The position numbers and the translations under genes were made by a program. A stretch of DNA of 64,000 nucleotides, taken from positions 1 through 64,000 of the forward strand of contig NZ_LFXA01000003.1 in NCBI RefSeq assembly GCF_001187435.1, given 5' to 3'. The notes under the pieces were generated by a model. The model was not told where the DNA came from, ran no database searches, and worked only from the letters and a program-made list of their open reading frames with translations. Source of the stretch: Streptomyces caatingaensis. GTDB taxonomy: Bacteria > Actinomycetota > Actinomycetes > Streptomycetales > Streptomycetaceae. The number at the start of each line of letters is the position of its first letter. Positions within the stretch are counted from its first letter, which is position 1. Below, piece after piece: positions 41,312 through 50,630 of the stretch.

Positions 41312-42637
41312 GTGAAAGATTCCCCACCGGAGGCGGCCGTACTGGCCGACATCGCCCTCGTCCTGCTCGTCGGAGCCGCCCTCGGGCCGTTGCGGAGGCG
41401 GCTGCGGCAGCCGGTCGTGGTGGCGGAGATCGCGGCCGGGGTCGCGCTGGGGCCGAGTGTGCTGGGGCTGCTGCCGGGGGATCCGACGGAAGCGCTCTTC
41501 CCGCCGGAGGTGCGGTCGCGGCTGGCGGCGGTCGCGCAGGTGGGCATCGTGCTGCTGCTGTTCTCGGCGGGCCGGGAGCTGGACTTCCGGGCGCTGCGCG
41601 GGAGGGGGCGCGCGGTGCTGGCCCTCACGGCCGGGTCGCTGGCCGTGCCGTTCGCCCTGGCGGTGGCGCTGACGCCGGCGCTCCTCGCGGCGCGCCCCGG
41701 GACGGCCGGCTCCACGTCCTCGCCCCTGCTCCTCGCGCCGTTCCTCGGCGTCGTCCTGTCGGTCGGCGCGCTGTCGGTCCTCGTCCGCATCGTGCGCGAG
41801 AACCGGCTGACGTCCTCCCCGGTGGGCGTCATGGCGACGGCCTGCGGCGCGCTCACCGAGGTCGCCGCCTGGTGCGCCATGGTGGCGCTGCTCACCGCCG
41901 CGCGGGGGCTGAGCACCCGCCACCTCTTCCTGACGCTCGCCCTGCTCGCCGCCTACGCCCTGGTCATGGCGTTCGTCGTCCGCCCGGCCCTGCGTGCCTG
42001 CCTCGGCCGCCGGCGACCGCCGGGCGACCGGTCCGCGGTGCCGGTCCTCGTGGTGGGCAGCGGCGTGTTCCTGTCCTCCTGGTGCACCAGCCTGATCGGC
42101 GTCCACGCGGTCATCGGCGCCTTCGCCTTCGGCCTGGCCATGCCGCGCGACCTCGGGCCCGGGGCGAGCCGCGCCACCGAGGACCCGCTCCACCACACCG
42201 GCACCCTGCTCACCCCCGTCTTCTTCGCCCTCGCCGGCCTCACCGTCGACCTGACCGGGCTGGGGTGGCACGGTGTGCTGGCCGTCGCCGTGTTCCTGAC
42301 CGTCGCCTGGGGCGGGAAGTTCGCCGGGGCCGCCCTCACCGCGCGCCTCCTGCGCCTGCCCCGGCGCGACGCGGCGACGCTGGGCGCCCTGGTCAACACC
42401 AAGGGGCTGAGCGAGATCGTCATGCTCTCCCTCGGCCGCGACGCCGGCCTCGTCGACGACCGGCTCTTCACCGCGCTGCTCCTCACCGCGCTGCTCTCGA
42501 CGGTCCTCGTCAACCCCGTCGTACGGCGGCTGGCGGCGGAGGCGCCGCCCCCGCCCGCCGTCCCGGACGCCCTCGTCCCCGGCCAGGCGGACGGACACCG
42601 CCCGGCCCTGCGCATGACCGACGAACCCCGCGCCTGA
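41312..42637 (+). CDS. Cation:proton antiporter (CPA2 / KefB-like)
   Basis: A 441-residue protein with 11-13 membrane helices and the monovalent cation:proton antiporter-2 pattern: an N-terminal QPVVVAEIAAGVALGPSVLG, AAVAQVGIVLLLFSAGRELD, VHAVIGAFAFGLAMPR and LGALVNTKGLSEIVMLSLG. It exchanges K+ or Na+ for H+; there is no C-terminal TrkA domain. GTG 41312 follows GGAAAGGCACAGGG. The gap upstream (41178-41311) is AT-richer than its surroundings and probably holds the promoter. Confidence 0.87.
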   Translation: MKDSPPEAAVLADIALVLLVGAALGPLRRRLRQPVVVAEIAAGVALGPSVLGLLPGDPTEALFPPEVRSRLAAVAQVGIVLLLFSAGRELDFRALRGRGRAVLALTAGSLAVPFALAVALTPALLAARPGTAGSTSSPLLLAPFLGVVLSVGALSVLVRIVRENRLTSSPVGVMATACGALTEVAAWCAMVALLTAARGLSTRHLFLTLALLAAYALVMAFVVRPALRACLGRRRPPGDRSAVPVLVVGSGVFLSSWCTSLIGVHAVIGAFAFGLAMPRDLGPGASRATEDPLHHTGTLLTPVFFALAGLTVDLTGLGWHGVLAVAVFLTVAWGGKFAGAALTARLLRLPRRDAATLGALVNTKGLSEIVMLSLGRDAGLVDDRLFTALLLTALLSTVLVNPVVRRLAAEAPPPPAVPDALVPGQADGHRPALRMTDEPRA

Positions 42638-42702
42638 CCACCACCTGGCCACGGCACCGCCTGACCACGGCACCTCCTGCCCACGGCACCGGCAGGACGG
42701 AC

Positions 42703-42717
42703 GGGGCCGTTCGGCCC
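42703..42717. promoter_or_regulatory. Palindromic box upstream of the DevR-like regulator
   Basis: GGGGCCGTTCGGCCC contains the inverted repeat GGGCCG-TT-CGGCCC. A copy differing at one base lies at 50523-50537, between the DevS-like kinase and ctaD. Shared by both halves of one signalling system, it is a good candidate binding site for the DevR-like regulator. Confidence 0.55.
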
Positions 42718-42789
42718 ATGGCCACCGCCCCGTACGATCGGTGACGATCGACGCAGCGCCGCAGCGGCGCCGACGGGACAGGAGGGGCA

Positions 42790-43470
42790 GTGGAACAGGC
42801 GAGGGTCTTCTCCCGGGAGGAGCCGGTGCGGGTGTTCCTCCTGGACGACCACGAGGTCGTCCGGCGCGGCATCCAGGACCTGCTGGACGCCGAGGACGAC
42901 ATCACCGTCGTCGGCGAGGCCGGCACCATCGAGCAGGCCCTCGTCCGGGGACCGGCGCTGCGCCCGGACGTGGCCGTGCTGGACGTCCGGCTGCCCGACG
43001 GCGACGGCATATCCGTCTGCCGCGACCTGCGCTCGCGCATGCCTGGGCTCGCCTGCCTGATGCTCACGTCCTTCGACGACGACGACGCGCTGCTGGACGC
43101 CATCATGGCCGGCGCCGCCGGGTACGTACTCAAGCAGATCAAGGGCTCCGACCTGGTCGCGGCCATCCGCACCGTCGCCTCCGGCCAGTCGATGCTCGAC
43201 CCGGCCACCACCACCCGCCTGATGAGCAGCCTGCGCGGCGAGGAGGACGAGCACCCGGCCGACGAGCGGCTGGCGGGCCTCTCGCCGCGCGAGCGCGACA
43301 TCCTGGCCCTGATCGGCGAGGGCATGACGAACCGTCAGATCGGGCACCGCCTCTACCTCTCCGAGAAGACCGTCAAGAACCACATCTCCCGGCTCCTGAC
43401 CAAACTGGGCGTCGAGCGCCGCATCCAGGCGGCCGTCATCGCCTCGGAGGCGGCCCGGGCCGACCGGTGA
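42790..43470 (+). CDS. NarL/LuxR-family response regulator, DevR/DosR-like
   Basis: A 226-residue response regulator. The receiver domain has acidic residues D19-D20, phosphoacceptor D65 (VAVLDVRLPDGDG), the switch Thr in LTSFDD and Lys in VLKQI. The C-terminal LuxR helix-turn-helix is LSPRERDILALIGEGMTNRQIGHRLYLSEKTVKNHISRLL in the usual order. Overall it is closest to DevR/DosR-type regulators of low-oxygen genes. A DevS-like kinase is encoded 5 kb away, and a possible binding box lies about 75 bp upstream. Confidence 0.85.
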   Translation: MEQARVFSREEPVRVFLLDDHEVVRRGIQDLLDAEDDITVVGEAGTIEQALVRGPALRPDVAVLDVRLPDGDGISVCRDLRSRMPGLACLMLTSFDDDDALLDAIMAGAAGYVLKQIKGSDLVAAIRTVASGQSMLDPATTTRLMSSLRGEEDEHPADERLAGLSPRERDILALIGEGMTNRQIGHRLYLSEKTVKNHISRLLTKLGVERRIQAAVIASEAARADR

Positions 43471-43494
43471 CGGCGACGGGCCGGACGGCCCGGG

Positions 43495-45858
43495 TCAGCC
43501 CGCGTCCCACCGCCAGTCCGCCACCTCCGGCAGGTCCGTGCCGTGTTCGCGGATCCAGGCGTGGTGGCGGGTGCGGAGGTCGGCCATGGCCTGGCGCACG
43601 CGGGCCGCGCCGACGGCGAGGCCGGGGACACGGTCGACGACGTCCATGACGAGCCGGTAGCGGTCGAGGTCGTTGCGGACGACCATGTCGAAGGGCGTCG
43701 TCGTGGTGCCCGACTCCTTGTAGCCGCGGACGTGCAGGTTGGGGTGGACGGCCCTGCGGTAGGCGAGGCGGTGGATCAGCCACGGGTAGCCGTGGTACGC
43801 GAAGACGACGGGCCGGTCCCGGGTGAACAGGGCGTCGAACTCGTGGTCCGGCATCCCGTGCGGGTGCTCCTCGTGCGGCATCAGCCGCGCCAGGTCGACG
43901 ACGTTGACGACGCGGACGGCCAGCCCCGGCAGGTGGCGCCGGATCAACTGCGCGGCCGCCAGCGCCTCTTGGGTGGGCACGTCGCCGGCGCACGCGAGGA
44001 CGGCGTCGGGTTCGCGCCTGCCGTCCTCCGTGCCGGCCCACTCCCAGATGCCGGCGCCGCGGGCGCAGTGCGCGCGGGCCTCCTCCAGGCCGAGCCAGTC
44101 GAAGCAGGGCTGTTTGCCCGCGACGACGACGTTGACGTGGTCGCGGCTGCGCAGTACGTGATCGGCCACGCACAGCAGGGTGTTGGCGTCCGGCGGCAGG
44201 TAGACGCGGACGACCTCGGGGCTCTTGTTGAGGACGTGGTCGACGAAGCCGGGGTCCTGGTGGGAGAAGCCGTTGTGGTCCTGGCGCCAGACGTGCGACG
44301 TCAGGAGGTAGTTGAGGGAGGCGACGGGGCGGCGCCAGGGCAGCCGGCGCGAGACGCGCAGCCATTTGATGTGCTGGTTGACCATGGAGTCGACGATGTG
44401 CACGAACGCCTCGTAGCTGGAGAACAGCCCGTGCCGGCCGGTGAGGAGGTAGCCCTCCAGCCAGCCCTGGCAGAGGTGTTCGGAGAGGACCTCCATCACC
44501 CGGCCGTGCCGGCCGAGGTGTTCGTCGACGGGCAGGACGCCGGCCTGCCACGCCTTGTCGGTGACGTCCAGGACGGCGTCGAGCCGGTTGGAGGCGGTCT
44601 CGTCGGGGCCGACGAGGCGGAAGTCGCGGCGGTCCGCGGTGGCCGCCATGACGTCGGCGAGCAGTCCGCCGAGGACGCGGGTGGGCTCGTGCAGGGCGGC
44701 GCCCGGCGCGTCCACGCGGACCGCGTGCCGCTCCAGCGGCGGCAGCGGGAGCTCGCGCAGGAGCAGCCCGCCGTTGGCGTGCGGGGTGGCGCCCGGCCGC
44801 CGGGGCCCGTCGGGGACGCAGGCCAGCACCCGCGGCACGGGACGGCCGTCGGCGTCGAAGAGCTCGTCCGGGCGGTACGAGCGCAGCCACGCCTCCAACT
44901 GCCGCAAATGCTCCGGGTTCTCGCGGACTCCGGCGAGCGGCACCTGGTGCGCGCGCCAGGTGCCCTCGACGGGCAGGCCGTCCGCCTCGGCCGGCCCGGT
45001 CCAGCCCTTCGGCGTGCGCAGCACGATCACCGGCCAGGACGGGCGGTCGGCGATGCCCTCGGCGCGGGCGGTGCGGTGGATGTCCGCGATGTGGTCGAGG
45101 GCCGTGTCCAGGGCGGCGGCCAGGGCCCGGTGGACCTCGGCGGGGTCGTCGCCGGAGACGTGGAGGGGGTGGTGGCCGTAGCCGTGCAGCAGGCGGTCGA
45201 GTTCGTGCTCGGGCAGGCGGGCGAGGACGGTGGGGTTGGCGATCTTGTAGCCGTTGAGGTGGAGGATCGGCAGGACGGCGCCGTCGTGGACGGGGTCGAG
45301 GAACTTGTTGGAGTGCCAGGACGCGGCGAGCGGCCCGGTCTCGGCCTCGCCGTCGCCGATGACGCAGGCCACGAGGAGGTCCGGGTTGTCGAAGGCGGCC
45401 CCGTAGGCGTGCGCGAGGGAGTAGCCCAGCTCCCCGCCCTCGTGGATCGAGCCGGGCGTCTCGGGGGCGACGTGGCTGGGCACCCCGCCGGGGAAGGAGA
45501 ACTGCCGGAACAGCCGCGCCATTCCCTCCGCGTCGCGCGTCACGTCCGGACAGGTCTCGGTGTAACTGCCCTCCAGCCAGGCGTTGGCCAGGACCGCCGG
45601 TCCGCCGTGCCCCGGGCCCCACACGCACAGCACATCGGGGCCGCGCCGCCGGATCACCCGGTTGAGGTGCGTGTACACCAGGTTCAGGCCCGGCGACGTC
45701 CCCCAGTGGCCCAGCAGCCGCGGCTTGATGTGCTCGGGGCGGAGGGGCTCGGTGAGCAGGGGGTTGCCGAGGAGGTAGATCTGGCCCGCCGCGAGGTAGT
45801 TGGCGGCACGCCAGTGGGCGTCCAGGGCGGACAGTTCCTCGTCGGTGAGGTCGGCCAT
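43495..45858 (-). CDS. xfp: Phosphoketolase
   Basis: A 787-residue thiamine-diphosphate enzyme, normal size for the family. Family landmarks are [88 protein letters not shown] and [20 protein letters not shown]. It cleaves xylulose 5-phosphate (and often fructose 6-phosphate) with phosphate to acetyl phosphate, giving ATP without oxidation. The position beside a DevR-like regulator fits a low-oxygen or energy-stress role. ATG 45858 is used; GTG 45867 is possible. Confidence 0.93.
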   Translation of the reverse strand: MADLTDEELSALDAHWRAANYLAAGQIYLLGNPLLTEPLRPEHIKPRLLGHWGTSPGLNLVYTHLNRVIRRRGPDVLCVWGPGHGGPAVLANAWLEGSYTETCPDVTRDAEGMARLFRQFSFPGGVPSHVAPETPGSIHEGGELGYSLAHAYGAAFDNPDLLVACVIGDGEAETGPLAASWHSNKFLDPVHDGAVLPILHLNGYKIANPTVLARLPEHELDRLLHGYGHHPLHVSGDDPAEVHRALAAALDTALDHIADIHRTARAEGIADRPSWPVIVLRTPKGWTGPAEADGLPVEGTWRAHQVPLAGVRENPEHLRQLEAWLRSYRPDELFDADGRPVPRVLACVPDGPRRPGATPHANGGLLLRELPLPPLERHAVRVDAPGAALHEPTRVLGGLLADVMAATADRRDFRLVGPDETASNRLDAVLDVTDKAWQAGVLPVDEHLGRHGRVMEVLSEHLCQGWLEGYLLTGRHGLFSSYEAFVHIVDSMVNQHIKWLRVSRRLPWRRPVASLNYLLTSHVWRQDHNGFSHQDPGFVDHVLNKSPEVVRVYLPPDANTLLCVADHVLRSRDHVNVVVAGKQPCFDWLGLEEARAHCARGAGIWEWAGTEDGRREPDAVLACAGDVPTQEALAAAQLIRRHLPGLAVRVVNVVDLARLMPHEEHPHGMPDHEFDALFTRDRPVVFAYHGYPWLIHRLAYRRAVHPNLHVRGYKESGTTTTPFDMVVRNDLDRYRLVMDVVDRVPGLAVGAARVRQAMADLRTRHHAWIREHGTDLPEVADWRWDAG

Positions 45859-46022
45859 GGCACCCACGGTTCCACGGGCGGGGGGCGCTCGCCAGAGGGC
45901 GGGCGCCGCCCGGGGTGCCGCGGTCCGCGCCCCCGTCGGCCGGGCGCGGCGGCGCGCGGCGTCCGCCGCCGGGTGGCCGCCTCGCGCGCATCCGGCGCGC
46001 CGGCGCGGGTAACCGTGCGGCC

Positions 46023-47477
46023 ATGCGCGACACGCTGATCACCTGGGACCGGTTCCTGTTCGAGCAGGTCGCCGCGCGGCACTGGCCCGGTGGCGACCGG
46101 GTGCTGCCCCGGCTGTCCCGCAGCGCCGACCACGGGCTGCTGTGGTGCGCGGTGGCCGGGGGCGCGGCGCTGGCGGGCGGGCCGGGCGTCCGGCGCGCGG
46201 CGGTGCGCGGACTGGCCTCGCTCGCGGTGGCCTCGGCGACGGTCAACACCCTCGGCAAGCGGGCGGTGCGGCGCGGGCGGCCGATCCTGGACGCCGTGCC
46301 GGTGATCCGGCGGCTGGCGAGACAGCCGGTCACCACGTCCTTCCCCTCCGGCCACTCGGCCTCGGCGGCGGCCTTCGCGGCCGGGGTGGCGCTGGAGGAG
46401 CCGGCCCTGGGGCTGGCGCTGGCGCCGCTCGCCCTCTCGGTGTGCTTCTCCCGCGTCTACACGGGGGTGCACTACCCGGGCGACGTCCTGGCCGGTGCCG
46501 CGCTGGGCGCGGGCGCCGCGCTCCTCGTCCGCGGGCTGGCGCCCGCCCCGGGCCGGCACGCGCCGCCGGCCCGGCCGCGCGTGGACGCGCCGGCGCTGCC
46601 GGACGGCCGGGGGCTGGTCGTGGTGGTCAGCGCCACCTCCGGGCGGCGGACGGCGGCCCGCGAGGACCCGGGGGCGGAGGTACGGGCCGAGCTGCCCCTG
46701 GCCGAGATCGTCCCCTGCGCCGCGGGGGACTCCCTGCCGGACGCCCTGGAGAAGGCGGCCCGGCGGGCGGCCGGACTCGGCGGCGCGCTGGGCGTGTTCG
46801 GCGGCGACGGCACCGCCAACGCCGCCGCGGGCGTGGCCTCCCGGCACCGGCTCCCCCTCGCCGTGCTGCCCGGCGGCACCTACAACCACTTCGCCCACGA
46901 CCTGGGCATCGCGACCGTGGCCGACGCCGCCCGGGCGGTGCGGGCGGGCCACGCGGTCACGGTGGACCTGGGCCGCTTCGGCGACGGCGGGCTCTTCGTC
47001 AACACGTTCAGCATCGGCTCCTACCCGGAGCTGGTGCGCGTCCGCGAACGCTGGGCCCCGCGCGTCGGCGCCTTCCCGGCGGGGGTCGCCGCCGCGGTGC
47101 ACGTCCTGCGCACCGCCGAGCCGGTGCGGCTGCGCGTCGACGGACGGCGGCGGCGCGTGTGGACCCTGTTCGTCGGCAACTGCTCGTACCGCGGCCTCGG
47201 TCCGGCCCCGGTGGGCCGGCACGGACTGGCCGACGACCTGCTCGACGTCCGGATGGTCCTCTCCGGCCGCCTCGCCCGCACCCGGCTGCTGGCCGCCGCC
47301 CTGACCGGCGTCCTCAAGCACTCCCCCGTGCTGCGCTCCTCCCGGGTGCACCGCCTGCGCGTCGACGGCGTCCTGCCCGGCACGCACCTCGCCTTCGACG
47401 GCGAGATCGCCCCGGCGCCGCCGTCGCTGACCCTGACGAAGGAGCGGCAGGCGCTGGTCGTCTACCGGCCGCGCTGA
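46023..47477 (+). CDS. PAP2 phosphatase / diacylglycerol-kinase-like fusion
   Basis: A 484-residue fusion. Residues 1-175 are a membrane PAP2 domain with [23 protein letters not shown] and [16 protein letters not shown], the three phosphatase motifs. Residues 195-484 are a lipid/diacylglycerol-kinase catalytic domain with [30 protein letters not shown] and [11 protein letters not shown]. It could dephosphorylate one lipid and phosphorylate another at the same membrane face. This pairing recurs in actinobacteria, but substrates are not established. A leaderless start is likely: TAACCG lies just upstream of ATG 46023. Confidence 0.87.
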   Translation: MRDTLITWDRFLFEQVAARHWPGGDRVLPRLSRSADHGLLWCAVAGGAALAGGPGVRRAAVRGLASLAVASATVNTLGKRAVRRGRPILDAVPVIRRLARQPVTTSFPSGHSASAAAFAAGVALEEPALGLALAPLALSVCFSRVYTGVHYPGDVLAGAALGAGAALLVRGLAPAPGRHAPPARPRVDAPALPDGRGLVVVVSATSGRRTAAREDPGAEVRAELPLAEIVPCAAGDSLPDALEKAARRAAGLGGALGVFGGDGTANAAAGVASRHRLPLAVLPGGTYNHFAHDLGIATVADAARAVRAGHAVTVDLGRFGDGGLFVNTFSIGSYPELVRVRERWAPRVGAFPAGVAAAVHVLRTAEPVRLRVDGRRRRVWTLFVGNCSYRGLGPAPVGRHGLADDLLDVRMVLSGRLARTRLLAAALTGVLKHSPVLRSSRVHRLRVDGVLPGTHLAFDGEIAPAPPSLTLTKERQALVVYRPR

Positions 47478-47498
47478 GGCGCGGCGGGGCCGGCCCGC

Positions 47499-48092
47499 TC
47501 AGCCGTCGCGCAGCGCGTCCACGAACGCGTCGACCGTCGCCGTCTGCGCCTCGGCGGTGAACCGCCCGGGGTCGAAGAGGGCCTGGACGACCAGGCCGTG
47601 AACGAAGGCGACGGCCGCCGCCGCGAGGCGGTCGAGGTCGGCGCCGGGCGGGAGTTCGCCGAGGTCGCGGGCGGCTTCGAGGTGGGGGCGGAGGGCCGCG
47701 CGCATGCGGGTGTAGCGCTCGGCCTGGTCCGCGCGGAGGCCCTCGTCGGCGAGGGACTGGTCCCAGGAGCCGACCCACACGCGGTTGCGGGCGGTGTTGT
47801 CGTCGCCGATGGGCAGGGTGTCGAGGAGCACGGTGCGCAGGGCGGCCAGGCCCGCTGCCGGGCGGGGCGTGCGCGGGCGTCCGGCGCTGCTCCGCTCCAG
47901 GACGTCCAACGCGTGGGCGACGAGGGCGCGTTTGGTCGGGAAGTAGTGCATGAGCAGGCCCGTGGAGACGTTCATCTCGGCGGCCACGGCGCGCAGCGTC
48001 AGGCCGCCGAAGCCCTTGGCGGCCAGGACGCGCCACACCGCCTGGGAGACGTCCTCGCGGCGGGAATCGTGATCGACAGGTGCGGGAGGCAT
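47499..48092 (-). CDS. TetR-family regulator
   Basis: A 197-residue TetR protein: helix-turn-helix (DVSQAVWRVLAAKGFGGLTLRAVAAEMNVSTGLLMHYFPTKRAL in standard register, residues 14-57) and a C-terminal domain of the AcrR/BetI-like type (WDQSLADEGLRADQAERY, AAVAFVHGLVVQALFDP). It is divergent from the GNAT gene with a 63-bp gap that holds an inverted repeat, so it probably regulates itself and that acetyltransferase. Confidence 0.87.
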   Translation of the reverse strand: MPPAPVDHDSRREDVSQAVWRVLAAKGFGGLTLRAVAAEMNVSTGLLMHYFPTKRALVAHALDVLERSSAGRPRTPRPAAGLAALRTVLLDTLPIGDDNTARNRVWVGSWDQSLADEGLRADQAERYTRMRAALRPHLEAARDLGELPPGADLDRLAAAAVAFVHGLVVQALFDPGRFTAEAQTATVDAFVDALRDG

Positions 48093-48111
48093 GGGGTTAG
48101 AGTACGTACCG

Positions 48112-48121
48112 AACGCTCGTT
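48112..48121. promoter_or_regulatory. Inverted repeat between TetR and GNAT genes
   Basis: AACG-CT-CGTT, a perfect 4-bp dyad with GTACGTAC just before it (48102-48109), lies in the 63-bp divergent gap and is a candidate operator for the TetR protein. Confidence 0.45.
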
Positions 48122-48155
48122 ATGCACATCTGACGCCCATCCCGACGGAGGTCCC

Positions 48156-48704
48156 GTGTTCGCCCTGCCCCTCGACGACCGTGCCCTGCTGCGCCCCCTG
48201 GAGCCCTGGCAGGCCCGGGAGTTCCTCGACCACATCGACCGGGCCCGGCCGTCCGTCGACCCGTGGATCCCGTGGGCCACGCGCAGCACCGACCTGGAGT
48301 CCGCGACCGCCGTCCTGCAGCGCTTCGCCGACGACCAGGCCCGGGACGCCGGCCGCATCTACGGCATCTGGCTGGACGACGTGCTCGTCGGCGGCGTCAT
48401 GTTCAAGGTGTTCGACACGGCCATGGGCGTCTGCGAGATCGGCTGCTGGCTGGAGAAGGCCGGCGAGGGCCGCGGTCTGGTGCACCGGGCGAGCCGGGTC
48501 CTGATCGACTGGGCCTTCCGCGAGCGCGGCATGAGCCGCGTGGAGTGGCGGACGACCCCGGCCAACAAGCGCAGCGTCGAGGCGGCGCGCCGCCTGGGGA
48601 TGCGCCGGGACGGTGTGCTGCGCCGGCAGTACGAGTACCGGGGTGTCCGGCACGACACGGAGGTCTGGTCCGTCCTGGCCGAGGAGTGGGCCGGACGGGG
48701 CTGA
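48156..48704 (+). CDS. GNAT acetyltransferase (RimJ/RimL-like)
   Basis: A 182-residue GNAT protein resembling ribosomal-protein/other N-acetyltransferases: LRPLEPWQAREFLDHID, GGVMFKVFDTAMGVCEIGCWLEKAGEGRGLVHRASR containing the acetyl-CoA loop, and MSRVEWRTTPANKRSVEAARRLGMRRDGVLRRQYEYRG, the standard C-terminal part. It transfers acetyl from acetyl-CoA to an amine; the substrate is unknown. GTG 48156 follows GGAGG at 6 nt. Confidence 0.85.
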   Translation: MFALPLDDRALLRPLEPWQAREFLDHIDRARPSVDPWIPWATRSTDLESATAVLQRFADDQARDAGRIYGIWLDDVLVGGVMFKVFDTAMGVCEIGCWLEKAGEGRGLVHRASRVLIDWAFRERGMSRVEWRTTPANKRSVEAARRLGMRRDGVLRRQYEYRGVRHDTEVWSVLAEEWAGRG

Positions 48705-48717
48705 GCGCGCGGGCGGT

Positions 48718-50403
48718 TCAGCGCCGCGCCGCCGCCAGCGGGATCCGCCACGCGAGGACCGTCCCGCCGCCGTCCCGGGCCGACACGGACAGCGTGCCCC
48801 CGTGCCGCTCCGCCCGCTCCGCGAGGTTGCGCAGGCCGCTGCGGCGGCCGGTGCCGGCGGGCATGCCGACGCCGTCGTCGGCGACGGTGAGGACGAGGTC
48901 GTGGCCGTCGTTGACGACGGCGACGTCCACCGCCCCCGCGGAGGCGTGCCGGGCCGCGTTCGCGAGCGCCTCGCCGAGGACGGCCACCGCGTCGTCCACG
49001 GCCTCGCGGGGCACCTGGGTGTCCAGGAGTCCCTCCATGCGCAGGCTGGGGGCGAAGCCGAGGGCCGTGCCGGCCTCGGCGACGGCGCGGACGACGCGGG
49101 TGCGCAGGCCGTGCTGGGGGGCGGTCTCGCGGGAGCGCAGGCCGAAGATGGTGGAGCGGATGATCTTGATGGTCTCGTCGAGGTCGTCGACGGCGCGCTG
49201 GACGCGCTCGGCGGCCTCGGGGTGGTCGATGAACCGGTCGGCGCTCTGCAGGGTCATGCCGGTGGCGAACAGCCGCTGGATGGCGAGGTCGTGGAGGTCG
49301 CGGGCGATGCGGTCGCGGTCCTCCAGCAGCGCCAACTGTTCGGTGTCCGCGCGCCGTTCGGCCAGCTCCATGGCCAGTCCGGTCTGTCCGGCGAAGGCGA
49401 GCAGCGGTTCGGTCTCGCGCTCGGAGAACTCCGGTCCGCCGGCGGCCCGTACGAGCAGGAGCACCCCGTGGACCGCGTCGCCGGAGGTGACGGGCACGGC
49501 GACGGCGGGCCCGGCGGGCGCCTCGGGGGCGGTGCGGGCGCGGGCGGGGCGCCCCTCGGTGAACGCCTCGCCGCTCAGCGTCCCCCGCAGGGGCAGGACG
49601 GTGCCGTGCGCCGGCCCGTCCCCGGTGGACGCGTCGACGGCCAGCGCCGTGCCGTCGGCCTCCGGCAGGGTGAAGACGGCGTGCCGGGCGCCCGAGATCT
49701 CCCCCGCCAGCCGGGCGATGCGGGCGGTCACCCCGGCGCGCGGGTCGCCGGACATCAGCGCGGTGGTCACCTCCGCGCTGGCCCGCAGCCAGCGTTCGCG
49801 GCGCACGGCCTCCTCGTACAGGCGGGCGTTGTCGATGGCGACGCCGGCGGCGACGGCGAGGGTGGCGAGGACCTCCTCGTCCTCGTCCTCGAAGTCCGCG
49901 CCCCCGCGCTTCTCGGTCAGGTAGAGGTTGCCGAAGACGTGGTCGCGGACGCGGATCGGCACCCCGAGGAAGGTGTTCATCGGCGGGTGGCCGGGCGGGA
50001 ACCCGTAGGAGGCGGCGTGGTCGCAGATCCTCGGCAGCCGCAACGGCTCGGGCCGGCGGATCAGTTCGCCGAGGATGCCGTGGCCCGACGGGTAGGGGCC
50101 GATCGCCTCGATCTGATCCTCCGTCAGCCCGACGGTGAGGAACTGCGACAGGGTCCGTCCGTCCGGGCCGATCACGCCGAGCGCGCCGTAGCGGGCGTCG
50201 ACCAGGACGACGGCCGCCTCGATGATGCCGCGCAGCACCTGTTCCAGCTCCAGGCCGCGGCCCACCGACAGGACGGCCTCCAGCAGGTTGTGCACCCGGT
50301 CCCGGGTGCCGCGGGCGGCGTCGAGCCGGGCCTGGACCTCGTCCAGCAGTTCGTCCAGCCTGAGCTGCGGCAGCCGTACCGCCCCCGCCCCGGTGTTCTC
50401 CAC
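48718..50403 (-). CDS. GAF-domain sensor histidine kinase, DevS/DosT-like
   Basis: A 561-residue soluble kinase: GAF-A (about 45-195), GAF-B (about 215-350), HisKA_3 with the phosphorylated His in RIARDLHDLAIQRLF (about 365-380), and an ATPase domain ending GVGMPAGTGRRSGLRNLAERAE. GAF-A contains YGFPPGHPPMNTFLGVPIRVRD and YLTEK, the region that holds the proximal heme His of mycobacterial DevS/DosT, so His-139 is a likely heme ligand for sensing O2 or NO. The DevR-like regulator 5 kb away is the natural partner. Divergent from ctaD. Confidence 0.87.
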   Translation of the reverse strand: MENTGAGAVRLPQLRLDELLDEVQARLDAARGTRDRVHNLLEAVLSVGRGLELEQVLRGIIEAAVVLVDARYGALGVIGPDGRTLSQFLTVGLTEDQIEAIGPYPSGHGILGELIRRPEPLRLPRICDHAASYGFPPGHPPMNTFLGVPIRVRDHVFGNLYLTEKRGGADFEDEDEEVLATLAVAAGVAIDNARLYEEAVRRERWLRASAEVTTALMSGDPRAGVTARIARLAGEISGARHAVFTLPEADGTALAVDASTGDGPAHGTVLPLRGTLSGEAFTEGRPARARTAPEAPAGPAVAVPVTSGDAVHGVLLLVRAAGGPEFSERETEPLLAFAGQTGLAMELAERRADTEQLALLEDRDRIARDLHDLAIQRLFATGMTLQSADRFIDHPEAAERVQRAVDDLDETIKIIRSTIFGLRSRETAPQHGLRTRVVRAVAEAGTALGFAPSLRMEGLLDTQVPREAVDDAVAVLGEALANAARHASAGAVDVAVVNDGHDLVLTVADDGVGMPAGTGRRSGLRNLAERAERHGGTLSVSARDGGGTVLAWRIPLAAARR

Positions 50404-50522
50404 GCCGCTCCTTGTCCTCCGCGCCCGTCCGGGGACGGTTCCTCCGCCCCCGCGACACCGTATCGCCGCCGGTCAGGGCGGCGTGCGCCGGGGCCCGCGG
50501 GTGCCGGCGGGGGCCCGTGGCC

Positions 50523-50537
50523 GGGACCGTTCGGCCC
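50523..50537. promoter_or_regulatory. Second copy of the palindromic box, between kinase and ctaD
   Basis: GGGACCGTTCGGCCC matches the box at 42703-42717 at 14 of 15 positions. It lies 120 bp upstream of the kinase start and 94 bp upstream of the ctaD start, so it could control either or both. Confidence 0.55.
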
Positions 50538-50630
50538 CCCTTGACAGCCCGGAAGGCCCCTGCTCCCCGCCGCGGCCGCCCTTGATCATGAGGGCGAAGC
50601 GACCCAGCACCACGCAGATGCGGAGCAGAC

